DNA of 64,000 nt from Siculibacillus lacustris (GTDB lineage Bacteria; Pseudomonadota; Alphaproteobacteria; Rhizobiales; Ancalomicrobiaceae), in contig NZ_SJFN01000020.1 in assembly GCF_004328075.1 (NCBI RefSeq), positions 1 through 64,000 of the forward strand. Direction: 5' to 3'. Each line of letters begins with the position of its first letter. The first letter of the stretch is position 1. The position numbers and the translations under genes were made by a program. A model generated the notes under the pieces. It did no database searches and was not told where the DNA came from. It saw only the letters and a program-made list of their open reading frames with translations. Below, in pieces: positions 11,356-22,760 of the stretch.

Positions 11356-12066
11356 ATGATTCTTCTCGCCGTCGACACCGCCCTCGCCGCCTGTTCCGCC
11401 GCCGTCGCCCACCGCGACGGCGAAGGCGTGTCGGTGACCGCGCGCGGCGAGGTCATCGGCCGCGGCCACGCCGAGCGGCTGATGGCGGTGATCGCCGCGG
11501 CGACCGAGGCCGCCGGCGTCACGCTCGCCGAGGTCGAGGCCTTCGCCGTCACCGTCGGCCCCGGCAGTTTCACCGGCCTCCGCGTCGGGGTCGCCGCGGT
11601 GCGCGGCTTCGCGCTGGCCACCGGCCGGCCGGCGCTGGCGATCGGCACCCTCGAGGCGCTCGCCGCCGAGGCCGCCCTCGCCCGGCCCGGCCGCTCGATT
11701 CTCGCCGTCCTCGACGCCCGCAAGGACGAGGTCTACGTCCAATCCTTCGATGCCGCCGGTGCTCCCCTCGACGCCCCGGCGGTGGCGACCCGCACCGCCG
11801 CGGCGGCCCGCGCCGTCGCCCTCGACGCGGTGCTGATCGGCTCCGGCGCGCTGCCGATCGTCGCGCTCGAACCGCGGCTGGAGATCGCCGGCCCCCAGGA
11901 TTTCGCGGCGATCGAGACCATCGCCCATCTGGCGTTCGCCCGATTCGACGCCGGCGCCTTCGTGTCGCCGCGCCCGCTCTACCTGCGTCCGCCCGACGCC
12001 AAGCCGCAGACCGCGGCTCGGCTGGCGCGTCTGACGCCGACCCGGCCGGGGGAGGTCCGCGCGTGA
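11356..12066 (+). CDS. tsaB: tRNA threonylcarbamoyladenosine biosynthesis protein TsaB
   Basis: Non-catalytic partner that helps TsaD/TsaE install t6A at position 37 of ANN-decoding tRNAs. The 236-residue ASKHA fold starts ILLAVDTALAACSAAV. It has the family motif VTVGPGSFTGLRVGVAAVRG at about 70-89 and the strand-turn ILAVLDARKDEVYV. Its TGA overlaps the GTG start of rimI (GTGA), implying coupled translation. Confidence 0.94.
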   Translation: MILLAVDTALAACSAAVAHRDGEGVSVTARGEVIGRGHAERLMAVIAAATEAAGVTLAEVEAFAVTVGPGSFTGLRVGVAAVRGFALATGRPALAIGTLEALAAEAALARPGRSILAVLDARKDEVYVQSFDAAGAPLDAPAVATRTAAAARAVALDAVLIGSGALPIVALEPRLEIAGPQDFAAIETIAHLAFARFDAGAFVSPRPLYLRPPDAKPQTAARLARLTPTRPGEVRA

Positions 12067-12593
12067 CCTTCGGCTGGTGGGCCTTCGACTTCTGGCAGAT
12101 GGCGCTCGACTACTGGACAGGCCCGCTGGTGGTGACCGACGAGGCCTGGGCCGAGGACACCCGCCGCCTCGCCGAGATCCATGCCGCGGCCTTTCCCGGC
12201 GCCGCCTGGAGCGCCGAGGACCTCTCGGCGCTGCTGCGCGAGGAGCCGGTGTTCGGTCTGGTCGCCCGCCGCGCGAATGTCTTCGGCACCCGCGCGCCGG
12301 TCGGCTTCGTGCTCGCCCGCGCCGTCGCCGGCGAGGCCGAGATTCTGACCGTCGCGGTCGATCCCGCCCACCGCCGCCGCGGCGTCGCCCGCGGCCTGAT
12401 GGAGCAGGTGCTGCGCCGTCTCTACCGCGAACGGATCGAGGCGGTGTTCCTCGAAGTCGACGCCGGCAACGTCGCCGCGGTCGCCCTCTATCGCCGTCTG
12501 GCCTTCGCCAAGGTCGGCGAACGACGCGGATACTACGCCCAAGGCAGCGTTCCCGGTGCGACCGCGCTTGTCATGCGGGCGGATCTTCGTTAA
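12063..12593 (+). CDS. rimI: ribosomal-protein-S18-alanine N-acetyltransferase RimI
   Basis: A GNAT acetyltransferase expected to acetylate the N terminus of ribosomal protein S18. The acetyl-CoA binding motif A is clear: ILTVAVDPAHRRRGVARGLM at about 96-115. It is followed by FLEVDAGNVAAVALYRRLAF and the tail tyrosines (RRGYYAQG). The GTG start at 12063 lies within the tsaB stop. At 176 residues it is somewhat longer than E. coli RimI because of an extra N-terminal segment. Confidence 0.9.
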   Translation: MTFGWWAFDFWQMALDYWTGPLVVTDEAWAEDTRRLAEIHAAAFPGAAWSAEDLSALLREEPVFGLVARRANVFGTRAPVGFVLARAVAGEAEILTVAVDPAHRRRGVARGLMEQVLRRLYRERIEAVFLEVDAGNVAAVALYRRLAFAKVGERRGYYAQGSVPGATALVMRADLR

Positions 12594-12620
12594 TCGCCTC
12601 ACAGGACGACTCCCAACTGC

Positions 12621-13091
12621 GTGAGGTGGACCTTGAGCCCGGCGAAAGTCCCCCCTGCCGACTCCGCGGAAGACGAAGCGAACCTCGAGGATCGTTGCGT
12701 CGTGGCCGGGATGCGCATGACCGATCAGCGCCGGGTGATCGCCCGGGTGATCGAACAGGCCGTCGACCATCCCGACGTCGAAGAACTGCATCGCCGCGCC
12801 GCGGCGATCGATCGCCGCATCTCGATCTCGACGGTCTATCGCACCGTCAAATTGTTCGAGGACAGCGGCATCATCGAGCGTCACGACTTTCGCGACGGCC
12901 GCTCGCGCTACGAGACCGTCTCCGAGGATCATCACGATCATCTGATCGACCTGCGTTCCGGCAGGGTGATCGAATTCCGGTCGACCGACATCGAGAAGCT
13001 GCAGGAGTTCGTCGCGCGCGAGCTCGGCTATCGGCTGGTCGACCATCGACTGGAACTCTACGGCGTTCCGCTCGACGACGAGAAATCGTGA
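12621..13091 (+). CDS. fur: Fur-family metal-responsive regulator (Fur/Mur)
   Basis: DNA-binding repressor of the Fur family. The 156-residue protein has the winged helix MRMTDQRRVIARVIEQ (31-46) to ISISTVYRTVKLFEDSGII, then the metal-binding/dimer part EDHHDHLIDLRSGRVIEF. Where E. coli Fur has CxxC (LICLDCG), this protein has LIDLRSG. That matches alphaproteobacterial Fur, which in rhizobia often senses manganese (Mur). I cannot tell Fe from Mn response by sequence. The GTG at 12621 is chosen because family members carry residues before MRMTDQR. An AGGA lies about 15 bases upstream. plsC follows after 4 bp. Confidence 0.88.
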   Translation: MRWTLSPAKVPPADSAEDEANLEDRCVVAGMRMTDQRRVIARVIEQAVDHPDVEELHRRAAAIDRRISISTVYRTVKLFEDSGIIERHDFRDGRSRYETVSEDHHDHLIDLRSGRVIEFRSTDIEKLQEFVARELGYRLVDHRLELYGVPLDDEKS

Positions 13092-13095
13092 CGTC

Positions 13096-13878
13096 ATGAT
13101 TCGTGTGGTCGCCGTCCTCGCCCTCCTCCGGCTCGCGGCGATCACCGTGGCGGCGCTTCCCGTCCAGTGGGTCGCGCTGCGGCTCGGATCGTCGCTCGCC
13201 GACCGCTTGCCGGTGTGGTGGCATCGCCGGGCGCTCGCCACCCTCGGCGTCCGGGTCACACCCCGCGGCACGCCGTCGAGCGAACGGCCGCTGCTGATCA
13301 CCGCCAACCACGCCTCCTGGCTCGACATCTCGGTGATCGGCTCGCTCGGGCCGGTGTCCTTCGTCGCCAAATCGGAGGTCGCGACCTGGCCGGTGTTCGG
13401 GCTGCTCGCCAAACTCCAGCGCTGCGTCTTCGTCGACCGTACCCGCCGCAGCGCCACCGGCCGCACCGCCGGCGAGCTCGGCGACCGGCTCGCCGCCGGC
13501 GACCCCATGGTGCTGTTTCCCGAAGGCACCTCGTCGCCCGGCGACGGCGTCCTGCCGTTCCGCTCGGCGCTGCTCGGCGCCGCCCGCGCCGCGATTCTCG
13601 ACAGCGGTCACACCCGGGTGGTGGTCCAGCCGATGGCGGTGGTCTACACCCGCATCGGCGGCATGCCGATCGGCCGCGCCGACCGCCACCGCGTCGCCTG
13701 GTACGGCGACATGGACCTCATCGGCCACCTGTGGGGGGTGTGCATCGCCGGCGGTCTCGACGTCGAAGTGGTATGGGGCGAGCCGCAGATCTTCGAGGCG
13801 ACCACCGACCGCAAGGCGCTCGCCGCGACGCTCGAGACCAGCGTCCGCGACCAGCTCCGCGCCGTGTTGCGGCCGTGA
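13096..13878 (+). CDS. plsC: 1-acyl-sn-glycerol-3-phosphate acyltransferase
   Basis: Inner-membrane enzyme that makes phosphatidate from lysophosphatidate in phospholipid synthesis. The 260-residue protein has an N-terminal hydrophobic segment (1-30). The catalytic NHASWLD (71-77, HX4D-type) is followed by the VDRTRRSA block (113-120) and the substrate-binding FPEGTSS (141-147). It starts 4 bp after fur, so both are likely on one transcript. It could also be an ornithine-lipid type acyltransferase (OlsA), which shares these motifs. Confidence 0.9.
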   Translation: MIRVVAVLALLRLAAITVAALPVQWVALRLGSSLADRLPVWWHRRALATLGVRVTPRGTPSSERPLLITANHASWLDISVIGSLGPVSFVAKSEVATWPVFGLLAKLQRCVFVDRTRRSATGRTAGELGDRLAAGDPMVLFPEGTSSPGDGVLPFRSALLGAARAAILDSGHTRVVVQPMAVVYTRIGGMPIGRADRHRVAWYGDMDLIGHLWGVCIAGGLDVEVVWGEPQIFEATTDRKALAATLETSVRDQLRAVLRP

Positions 13879-14014
13879 CCGCCCGCCCGGCTATTCCCGG
13901 GGCCGCCGATCCGCGCTAGATCTGATCCGAACCGCGAGAGATTCCGCGGCGGGCGGCGATGCGATGCGTCGCGCGACCCTCCGCTGCGCCCGAGAGACCC
14001 TTGAACGAGTGACG

Positions 14015-15408
<1,394 letters not shown>

Positions 15409-15412
<4 letters not shown>

Positions 15413-16482
15413 CAGAAGTGCAGGTGCCGTCGAATCCGCCCAACCCGGTGACGGGCCACGCCTCCGACCTGACCCACGTCGTCCTCGCCTTCGACGACAA
15501 CCGGCTGATCGGCGATCTCTACGGCGAATTCGATCAGAATCTCGCCGAGATCGAGCGCCGCCTCAAGGTCACGGTGATCGCCCACGGCAATCAGGTCACG
15601 GTGAAGGGCGGCCATGACGCCTGCGACCGCGCCCGCCAGGTGCTCGAGAGCCTGTGGGAACGCCTCCAGGACGGCCACGAGGTCCACATCGGCGACGTCG
15701 ACGGCGCCATCCGCATGTCCGAGGCCGAGGCCGAACAGCTGCCGCTGCCGACCCTCGAGCCCAAGGCCCGCTTCACCCCGGCCCAGATCTCGACCCGACG
15801 CAAGACCGTCTCGGCCCGCACCCCGGCCCAGGACGCCTATGTCCGCGCCATGGGTCGTGCCGATCTGGTGTTCGGCATCGGCCCGGCCGGTACCGGCAAG
15901 ACCTATCTGGCGGTGGCCTATGCCGCCGCCCTGATCGAACGCGGCGACGTCGACCGGCTGATCCTGTCGCGTCCGGCGGTGGAGGCCGGCGAACGCCTCG
16001 GCTTCCTGCCCGGCGACATGAAGGAGAAGGTCGATCCCTACCTGCGCCCGCTCTACGACGCGCTCTACGACATGATGCCGGCCGAGAAGGTCGAACGCGG
16101 CCTGCAGTCGGGCATGATCGAGGTGGCGCCGCTCGCCTTCATGCGCGGCCGCACCCTGTCCAACGCCGTGGTCCTGCTCGACGAGGCGCAGAACTGCACC
16201 ACCATGCAGATGAAGATGTTCCTGACCCGCCTCGGCGAGAATTCGCGGATGATCGTCACCGGCGACCCGACCCAGGTCGACCTGCCGCCCGGGGTCAAGT
16301 CCGGCCTCGTCGACGCCCTGGAGATCCTCGCCGACGTCGAGGGCATGATCCGGGTCAACTTCACCGACAAGGACGTGGTCCGCCACGAGCTGGTCGCCCG
16401 CATCGTCAAGGCCTACGACGACGTCTCCCGCACCCGTCTCGCCGACGAGCGCGATCGTCGCGGGGAGGGCCGTCCCCGGTGA
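15409..16482 (+). CDS. phoH: PhoH-like ATPase (YbeZ)
   Basis: Cytoplasmic P-loop ATPase of the PhoH/YbeZ type, thought to work with the endoribonuclease YbeY in RNA maturation. The 357-residue protein has an N-terminal KH-like part. Walker A is GPAGTGKT near 158-165 and Walker B is VVLLDEAQN, followed by the conserved [20 protein letters not shown]. The GTG start at 15409 overlaps the miaB stop, and its own stop overlaps the ybeY start. Both are 4-bp GTGA overlaps. Confidence 0.95.
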
Positions 16483-16970
16483 TTGCGCCGAACCCCATCG
16501 CCGTGGACACCACCGTCGAGGCCGGCCCGTGGGGCGACCCCGAGGCCTGGCGGCCGCTGATCGAGCGGGTCGTCGCGGCGGTCGCCGTCCGGCCCGAACT
16601 CGACGTGCCGGACGCCGCCGAACTGTCGCTGCTGCTCACCGACGACGCCCATATCCGGATCCTCAACGCCACTTGGCGCGGACGCGACGCGGCGACCAAC
16701 GTCCTGTCCTTCCCCAGCGCCGGCGACGACGAGGACCCCGGGCCGCTGCTCGGCGACGTCGTCGTCGCCCACGAGACCACCGACCGCGAGGCCCGCGCCG
16801 ACGGTCGCACCTTCGAGGATCACTTCGCCCATCTCCTGGTGCACGGCCTGCTGCACCTCTTCGGCTTCGACCACGAGGACGACGCCGAGGCCGAGGAGAT
16901 GGAGGCGCTGGAGACCGAGATCCTCGCCGGGATCGGCGTCGCCGATCCCTATGCCCAAGCGGACGATTGA
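16479..16970 (+). CDS. ybeY: endoribonuclease YbeY
   Basis: Zinc-dependent endoribonuclease needed for 16S rRNA 3'-end maturation and ribosome quality control. In Sinorhizobium the homologue also affects sRNA regulation. The 163-residue protein has the family signature LNATWRGRDAATNVLSFP. It also has the zinc-binding HGLLHLFGFDH, with the expected three histidines. The GTG start at 16479 lies in the phoH stop and follows a strong GGGGAGGG site. Confidence 0.95.
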   Translation: MIAPNPIAVDTTVEAGPWGDPEAWRPLIERVVAAVAVRPELDVPDAAELSLLLTDDAHIRILNATWRGRDAATNVLSFPSAGDDEDPGPLLGDVVVAHETTDREARADGRTFEDHFAHLLVHGLLHLFGFDHEDDAEAEEMEALETEILAGIGVADPYAQADD

Positions 16971-17036
16971 CACGCCGACCGGCCGCGACGCACCATGGGC
17001 GGGCGATTGCCGGGCGGCGAACCAGGCCGGGATGAG

Positions 17037-18047
17037 ATGACCGACGCGAATACCCAGAGTACCGGCGCCACGGGTGACGGTCCCACGCGGACCGAGGCCC
17101 GTGGCGAGACCGCGCCCGATCGCGGCGGCGAAAGCTGGATCGATCGATTGCGCGCGGCGGTGGGGTGGAAACCATCCCCCGCGGCCCTGCGCGACAATCT
17201 CGAAACCGCCCTGGAAGACGGCCAAGAGGGCGAAGGCGGCGGCTTCACGGCGGAAGAGCGGGCGATGATCCGCAACATCCTCCGCCTGCGCGAGACCCGC
17301 GTCGACGACATCATGATCGCCCGTGCCGAGATCGACGGCATCGCCGAAGACACCCGCCTCGACCGCCTGATGCTGGTGTTCATGGAGACCGGCCACAGCC
17401 GCATGCCGGTCTATCGCGAATCCCTCGACGACGCGGTCGGCATGATCCACATCCGCGACCTGATGGGCCACATCGCCCACGCCTCGGCCCTGACTCCGCC
17501 GGCCGCCGCGCCGATCGGCATCGACCTCGCCCGCGCCGACCTCACCCGCACCGTCGCCGAAGCCGGATTGGTGCGCCCGGTGCTGTTCGTGCCCGGCTCG
17601 ATGCCGGCCACCGATCTCCTCGCCCGGATGCAGGCCAACCGCATCCAGATGGCCCTGGTGATCGACGAATACGGCGGCGTCGACGGACTGGTCAGCCTCG
17701 AGGACATCGTCGAGACGGTGGTCGGTGACATCGAGGACGAACACGACGTGGTCGAAGAGGCCGGCATCGCCGCCGCCGGACCCGGCAGCTGGCTCGTCGA
17801 CGCCCGCGCCTCGATCGAGGAGGTCGCCGCGGCGGTCGACTACGACATCGATCTCGAGGCGATCGGCCTCGACGAGGAGGTCGAGACGATCGGCGGTCTG
17901 GTCGTGTCCCTGACCGGCCGGGTGCCGGTGGTCGGCGAGACCGTCGAGATCGAGCGCCTGCCCGCGCTGCGCATCGAGATCCTCGACGCCGACGCCCGCC
18001 GCATCAAGCGCCTCAAGCTGACCCGCCTCTCCGCGGCCGCCGCCTGA
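17037..18047 (+). CDS. corC: CBS-domain protein of the CorC/HlyC family
   Basis: A 336-residue protein with a central pair of CBS domains (about 75-205) and a C-terminal CorC_HlyC domain (GLVVSLTGRVPVVGETVEIE). Family members are linked to magnesium/cobalt efflux or membrane integrity, but the exact role is not settled. MALVIDEYGGVDGLVSLEDI is the diagnostic CBS2 stretch. I place the start at ATG 17037. An upstream in-frame ATG (16995) has no ribosome site. Gene order ybeY-corC-lnt matches E. coli and rhizobia. Confidence 0.92.
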   Translation: MTDANTQSTGATGDGPTRTEARGETAPDRGGESWIDRLRAAVGWKPSPAALRDNLETALEDGQEGEGGGFTAEERAMIRNILRLRETRVDDIMIARAEIDGIAEDTRLDRLMLVFMETGHSRMPVYRESLDDAVGMIHIRDLMGHIAHASALTPPAAAPIGIDLARADLTRTVAEAGLVRPVLFVPGSMPATDLLARMQANRIQMALVIDEYGGVDGLVSLEDIVETVVGDIEDEHDVVEEAGIAAAGPGSWLVDARASIEEVAAAVDYDIDLEAIGLDEEVETIGGLVVSLTGRVPVVGETVEIERLPALRIEILDADARRIKRLKLTRLSAAAA

Positions 18048-18110
18048 CGGCGCCGACGGCCCGGTCCCCCCCGATTCGGCCGCACGGCCGCCAACCACGA
18101 GAGACCGATC

Positions 18111-19760
18111 ATGCTGGAGCGGTGGTCCCACGCCGTGATGCTCCTCTGGGGATGGCGTCGCCTCCTCTCCGTGGCGCTGGCCGGCAGTCTCGGCGGTCTC
18201 GCCCAGGCGCCGTTCCATGCCTTTCCGGTGCTGTGGATCGCTTTTCCGGTCCTGGTCTGGGCCCTCGACGGCGCGGTCGATCTCACCGGCCGGCGCGGTC
18301 TGGCGCGATTCTGGCCGGCCTTCCGGGTCGGCTGGGCCTTCGGCTTCGGCTGGTTCCTCGCCGGCCTGTGGTGGATCGGCAGCGCCTTCCTGGTCGACGT
18401 CGGCCAGTTCGGCTGGATGCTGCCGATCGCCATCGCCTCGCTGTCGATCGGCCTGGGCCTGTTTCACGGCCTCGCGACCCTGTTCGCCCGCCTGCTGTGG
18501 AGCGAGGGCCCGTCGCGAATCGTCGCCCTGGCGATCGGCTTCTTTCTCGCCGACTGGCTGCGCGGCCATGTCCTGACCGGCTTTCCCTGGGGCTCGATCG
18601 GTCAGGGCTTCGCCGCCAACGGTCCGATGATGCAGATCGCCGCGGTGCTCGGCGGCTACGGCGTGACCCTCCTGGCGGTGGTGGTCTTCGCCGCCCCGGC
18701 GGTGCTCGCCCGGGCGCTACCCGCCGATCGCCGCTTCGCCGCGGGGATCGCGGTGGTCTTCGTCGGCGTGGTCGGCTGGGGCGGCTATCGCCTCGTCGCC
18801 AACCCGACCACCTTCGAGCCCGGCTACCGCTTCCGGGTGGTGCAGCCGGCGATCGACCAGTGGACCAACTGGAGCCCGACCTTCAAGCACGAGACCGTCG
18901 CACGCTTCGTCGAACTGTCGAGCGGCCCGGCCCGCGATGCCGCCGGCGCGCCGCTCGCCGCCGACCTCAGGCCGAGCCTCGCCGGGGCGCGACCGAGCCG
19001 CCTGCCCGGCATCACCCATCTGGTGTGGCCGGAATCGGCCTTCCCCTTCCTGTTGGCCAACGAGCCCTGGGCGCTGGCGACGCTGGCCGAACTGCTCGGC
19101 GACGGCACCACGCTGTTCACCGGGGCGACCCGCGCCGAGGCGCCGGCCGCCGGCGAGACCCGCCCGCGCTTCTACAATTCGATCCTGGCGCTCGGCCCCG
19201 GCGCCGAGATCCTCGCCGCCTACGACAAGGTCCATCTCGTCCCCTTCGGCGAATACCTGCCGTTCCAGGACTTCGCCGAGAGCCTCGGCCTGTTGCAGCT
19301 GACCAAGCTGCGCGGCGGCTACACCCCCGGCCCGGGCCGGCGCACCCTGTCGGTCGCCGACACCCCGCCGTTTGCGCCGTTGGTCTGCTACGAGGCGGTG
19401 TTTCCCGGCGAAGTGGTGGCACCGGGCGAGCGACCGCGGTGGATGCTCAACGTCACCAACGACGCTTGGTTCGGCATGACCCCCGGGCCGTGGCAGCACC
19501 TCCACCAGGTCCGCCTGCGGGCGGTCGAAGAGGGGCTGCCGGTGGTCCGGGCCGCCAACGACGGCGTGTCGGCCGCGATCGATCCGCTCGGCCGGGTTGT
19601 CGGCAGCCTGACACTCGGTGCGTCCGGCGCCTTCGACTTCGACCTGCCCCGCCCGCTCCCGGCGACGATCGCCGCGCGCCATGGTGACCTTCTCGCCTGG
19701 CTGCTCGCACTGCTCGCATTTTCGACAATGAGTTTCCGCAGGATTAAGAACGAAGCTTAG
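18111..19760 (+). CDS. lnt: apolipoprotein N-acyltransferase
   Basis: Inner-membrane enzyme that adds the third acyl chain to the N-terminal Cys of lipoproteins. The 549-residue protein has an N-terminal multi-helix membrane region (1-~220) and a nitrilase-type periplasmic domain. The catalytic triad is visible as WPESAFP (Glu, ~307), YDKVHLVPFGEYLP (Lys, ~371) and VCYEAVFP (Cys, ~425). In Sinorhizobium this gene (actA) is needed for acid tolerance, and the acid-induced regulator phrR lies next to it, as here. Ribosome site GAGAG precedes the ATG. Confidence 0.96.
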   Translation: MLERWSHAVMLLWGWRRLLSVALAGSLGGLAQAPFHAFPVLWIAFPVLVWALDGAVDLTGRRGLARFWPAFRVGWAFGFGWFLAGLWWIGSAFLVDVGQFGWMLPIAIASLSIGLGLFHGLATLFARLLWSEGPSRIVALAIGFFLADWLRGHVLTGFPWGSIGQGFAANGPMMQIAAVLGGYGVTLLAVVVFAAPAVLARALPADRRFAAGIAVVFVGVVGWGGYRLVANPTTFEPGYRFRVVQPAIDQWTNWSPTFKHETVARFVELSSGPARDAAGAPLAADLRPSLAGARPSRLPGITHLVWPESAFPFLLANEPWALATLAELLGDGTTLFTGATRAEAPAAGETRPRFYNSILALGPGAEILAAYDKVHLVPFGEYLPFQDFAESLGLLQLTKLRGGYTPGPGRRTLSVADTPPFAPLVCYEAVFPGEVVAPGERPRWMLNVTNDAWFGMTPGPWQHLHQVRLRAVEEGLPVVRAANDGVSAAIDPLGRVVGSLTLGASGAFDFDLPRPLPATIAARHGDLLAWLLALLAFSTMSFRRIKNEA

Positions 19761-19801
19761 TAGAACGTTGACTTCGCGAGCCGGCGATTTCAATGTTCGG
19801 T

Positions 19802-19911
19802 GAGCGGTGAACGAGCAGGACATGCTTGGGTCGAATCGTCGTCTGTGCGTCGAAGGTCGTCATCCGGCCCGAGACGAAATGCGTCGGTTGACCCGAATAA
19901 GTTCACCGCTC
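19802..19911. promoter_or_regulatory. distant 11-bp inverted repeat in the praR upstream region
   Basis: GAGCGGTGAAC at 19802-19812 has an exact inverted copy GTTCACCGCTC at 19901-19911, 88 bp apart. Both sit in the 232-bp control region of the HTH regulator. TTGACC lies at 19888-19893, so the second arm falls in the spacer of a possible promoter. The spacing would allow DNA looping by a dimeric repressor. The function is inferred only. Confidence 0.4.
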
Positions 19912-19992
19912 GAAACGGCCGGAATGGTATCCCCAACTTCCAGTCCTCGGTCCGGAGAAGAGCACTACAGAATAACAAACGAAGGCAAGAAT

Positions 19993-20412
19993 ATGGCCAG
20001 CAAAAAATCCCCCAATCCTATCGATATACACGTCGGAAGCCGCGTCAGACTGCGTCGCATGATGTTGGGCATGAGCCAAGAGAAGCTCGGAGAGCACCTC
20101 GGCATCACGTTTCAACAGATTCAGAAGTACGAGAAGGGCACCAATCGGATCGGCGCCAGCCGCGTCCAGGCGATCGCCCGGGTGTTGAGCGTGCCGGTGG
20201 CCTTCTTCTTCGAGGACGCGCCCGGTCTGACGCCGGTCGCCGGCGAACAGGGCTTCGACGAGCCGCAGTCGGCCTCCTACGTCGTGGACTTCCTGTCGAG
20301 CTCGGAAGGGTTGTCGCTGAACAAGGCGTTCATTCGGATCAAGGACCCCAAGCAGCGTCGCAAGGTCGTCGAACTCGTCAAGGCCATGGCCGGCGAAGAG
20401 GACGAAGCCTGA
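19993..20412 (+). CDS. praR: XRE-family transcriptional regulator, PhrR/PraR type
   Basis: A 139-residue repressor with one lambda-type HTH: VGSRVRLRRMMLGMSQEKLG then ITFQQIQKYEKGTNRIGASR, at about residues 13-55. Its acidic C-terminal part is alpha-helical. The sequence and its place between lnt and metK match PhrR of Sinorhizobium (acid-inducible) and PraR of Azorhizobium and R. leguminosarum (repressor of reb, quorum-sensing and biofilm genes). ATG 19993 is chosen because the conserved N terminus begins there and GAAGG precedes it. The in-frame extension back to 19807 is AT-richer and unlike protein. Confidence 0.85.
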   Translation: MASKKSPNPIDIHVGSRVRLRRMMLGMSQEKLGEHLGITFQQIQKYEKGTNRIGASRVQAIARVLSVPVAFFFEDAPGLTPVAGEQGFDEPQSASYVVDFLSSSEGLSLNKAFIRIKDPKQRRKVVELVKAMAGEEDEA

Positions 20413-20416
20413 TCTT

Positions 20417-20461
20417 TCGGACCGGAAGCGCAGCGACGTTCTCTCTGCGCTTCCGGTCCGA
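20417..20461 (+). terminator. 17-bp perfect hairpin after the PraR-type gene
   Basis: 20417-20433 pairs perfectly with 20445-20461 over an 11-nt loop, starting five bases after the stop codon. It has no T tract, but its position and strength suggest a transcript end that isolates metK. Confidence 0.65.
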
Positions 20462-20505
20462 GCATTCGCGTCTCGCGCGGGCCGGGCCGGGAGAAATGCC
20501 CGTGC

Positions 20506-20535
20506 TTGACCGGTTTGCGCCTCCATTGGTATAGA
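20506..20535 (+). promoter_or_regulatory. sigma-70 promoter of metK
   Basis: TTGACC (20506-20511), an 18-bp spacer and TATAGA (20530-20535). This is the best promoter match in the window. Transcription would begin near 20542, leaving a leader of about 125 nt before metK. Confidence 0.6.
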
Positions 20536-20667
20536 AACCCACGCTCGGAGCGGTCGTCGATCGCCGCCGAAGCACGCGTCCGCGCCGCTCGGCCGGTCGT
20601 CCAGAACCGAGCCCGGCGCTTCGAGACACTATTCCCCTGAAGTTGCGGGCAATTCCCAAAGGGAAGG

Positions 20668-21867
<1,200 letters not shown>

Positions 21868-21893
21868 GCCCGGCCGTCCCATCCGAAACCGAG

Positions 21894-21921
21894 ACGCACG
21901 CGGGCCTCCCGCGTGCGTTTT
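21894..21921 (+). terminator. Rho-independent terminator of metK
   Basis: An 11-bp perfect stem (21894-21904 with 21908-21918), a 3-nt loop and then TTTT. It lies only about 20 bp before the trmB start. Confidence 0.85.
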
Positions 21922-21940
21922 CGCATCGAAGGAGAAGTTC

Positions 21941-22663
21941 GTGGCCGAGATCGATCCCGGCGTGCCGGACGACGAGGCGATCGTCGAACGCACCGGTGCC
22001 TTCTGGGGCCGTCGCCACGGCAAGGCCCTGCGCCTCGGCCAACGCGGCCTGATCGACACCGTGCTGCCGGCGCTGACCGTCGACCTGACGCAGCCGCCCG
22101 CCGATCCGCGCCGCCTGTTCCCGGTCGCCGTCGACGACGTCTGGGTGGAGAGCGGCTTCGGCGGTGGCGAACACCTGCTGGCGCTGGCGGCGGCCCGACC
22201 GACGCTCGGCCTGATCGGCGCCGAGCCCTTCGTCAACGGCATGGCCAAGGCCCTCGCCCGCCTCGACGGCAGCCCGCTCGCCGAGCGGGTACGCCTGCAC
22301 CCCGCCGATTCGGTGGAATTGCTCGATTGGCTGCCGGAGGCCTCGATCGGCCGCTTCTATCTCCTCTATCCCGACCCCTGGCCGAAGAAGCGCCACTGGA
22401 AACGCCGCTTCGTCTCACCCGTCAACCTCGACCGCATCGCCCGCGTGTTGCGCCCGGGCGGCGAATTCCGCTTCGCCAGCGACTGGGCGCCTTACGTCGA
22501 CTGGACCTTGCGCCGACTGCTCGATCACCCCGCCTTCGCCTGGACCGCGCGGACCGCCGACGACTGGCGCCGGCCCTGGGACGGCTGGCCGGGCACCCGC
22601 TACGAGGAGAAGGCGCTGCGCGAAGGCCGCACCCCGGCCTACGTGATCGCCCGACGCCTGTGA
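21941..22663 (+). CDS. trmB: tRNA (guanine-N7-)-methyltransferase
   Basis: Methylates G46 in the tRNA variable loop using SAM. The 240-residue protein has the SAM-binding motif WVESGFGGGEHLL, the family signature YPDPWPKKRHWKRRF, and the C-terminal FASDWAPYVDW and PGTRYEEKALREGR stretches. The GTG start at 21941 follows GAAGGAGA. The strong metK terminator just upstream means it needs a weak promoter of its own or read-through. Confidence 0.95.
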   Translation: MAEIDPGVPDDEAIVERTGAFWGRRHGKALRLGQRGLIDTVLPALTVDLTQPPADPRRLFPVAVDDVWVESGFGGGEHLLALAAARPTLGLIGAEPFVNGMAKALARLDGSPLAERVRLHPADSVELLDWLPEASIGRFYLLYPDPWPKKRHWKRRFVSPVNLDRIARVLRPGGEFRFASDWAPYVDWTLRRLLDHPAFAWTARTADDWRRPWDGWPGTRYEEKALREGRTPAYVIARRL

Positions 22664-22684
22664 GTGAAATCGCCGCGGGGCATC

Positions 22685-22712
22685 TTGCGTTGCGAGGCGA
22701 TCCGACTATATT
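22685..22712 (+). promoter_or_regulatory. candidate promoter of the rimP-nusA-infB operon
   Basis: TTGCGT (22685-22690), a 16-bp spacer and TATATT (22707-22712), in a less GC-rich patch right after trmB. The predicted start near 22719 gives a leader of about 150 nt that contains the hairpin at 22761. Confidence 0.5.
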
Positions 22713-22760
22713 GCGCTCCGAGCACGAACATCTCAGTCCGCTCCGACGAGCGAAGTGAGG

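Noticed and set aside
19807-19992. N-terminal extension of the PraR-type protein
   Set aside because: The extra 62 codons are upstream of the conserved start, differ in base composition, contain the inverted-repeat arm, and have no ribosome site.
20536-20667. Known SAM or SAM/SAH riboswitch before metK
   Set aside because: I could not find the conserved core bases of these classes in the leader. An Infernal search would decide; the question is kept as a low-interest finding.
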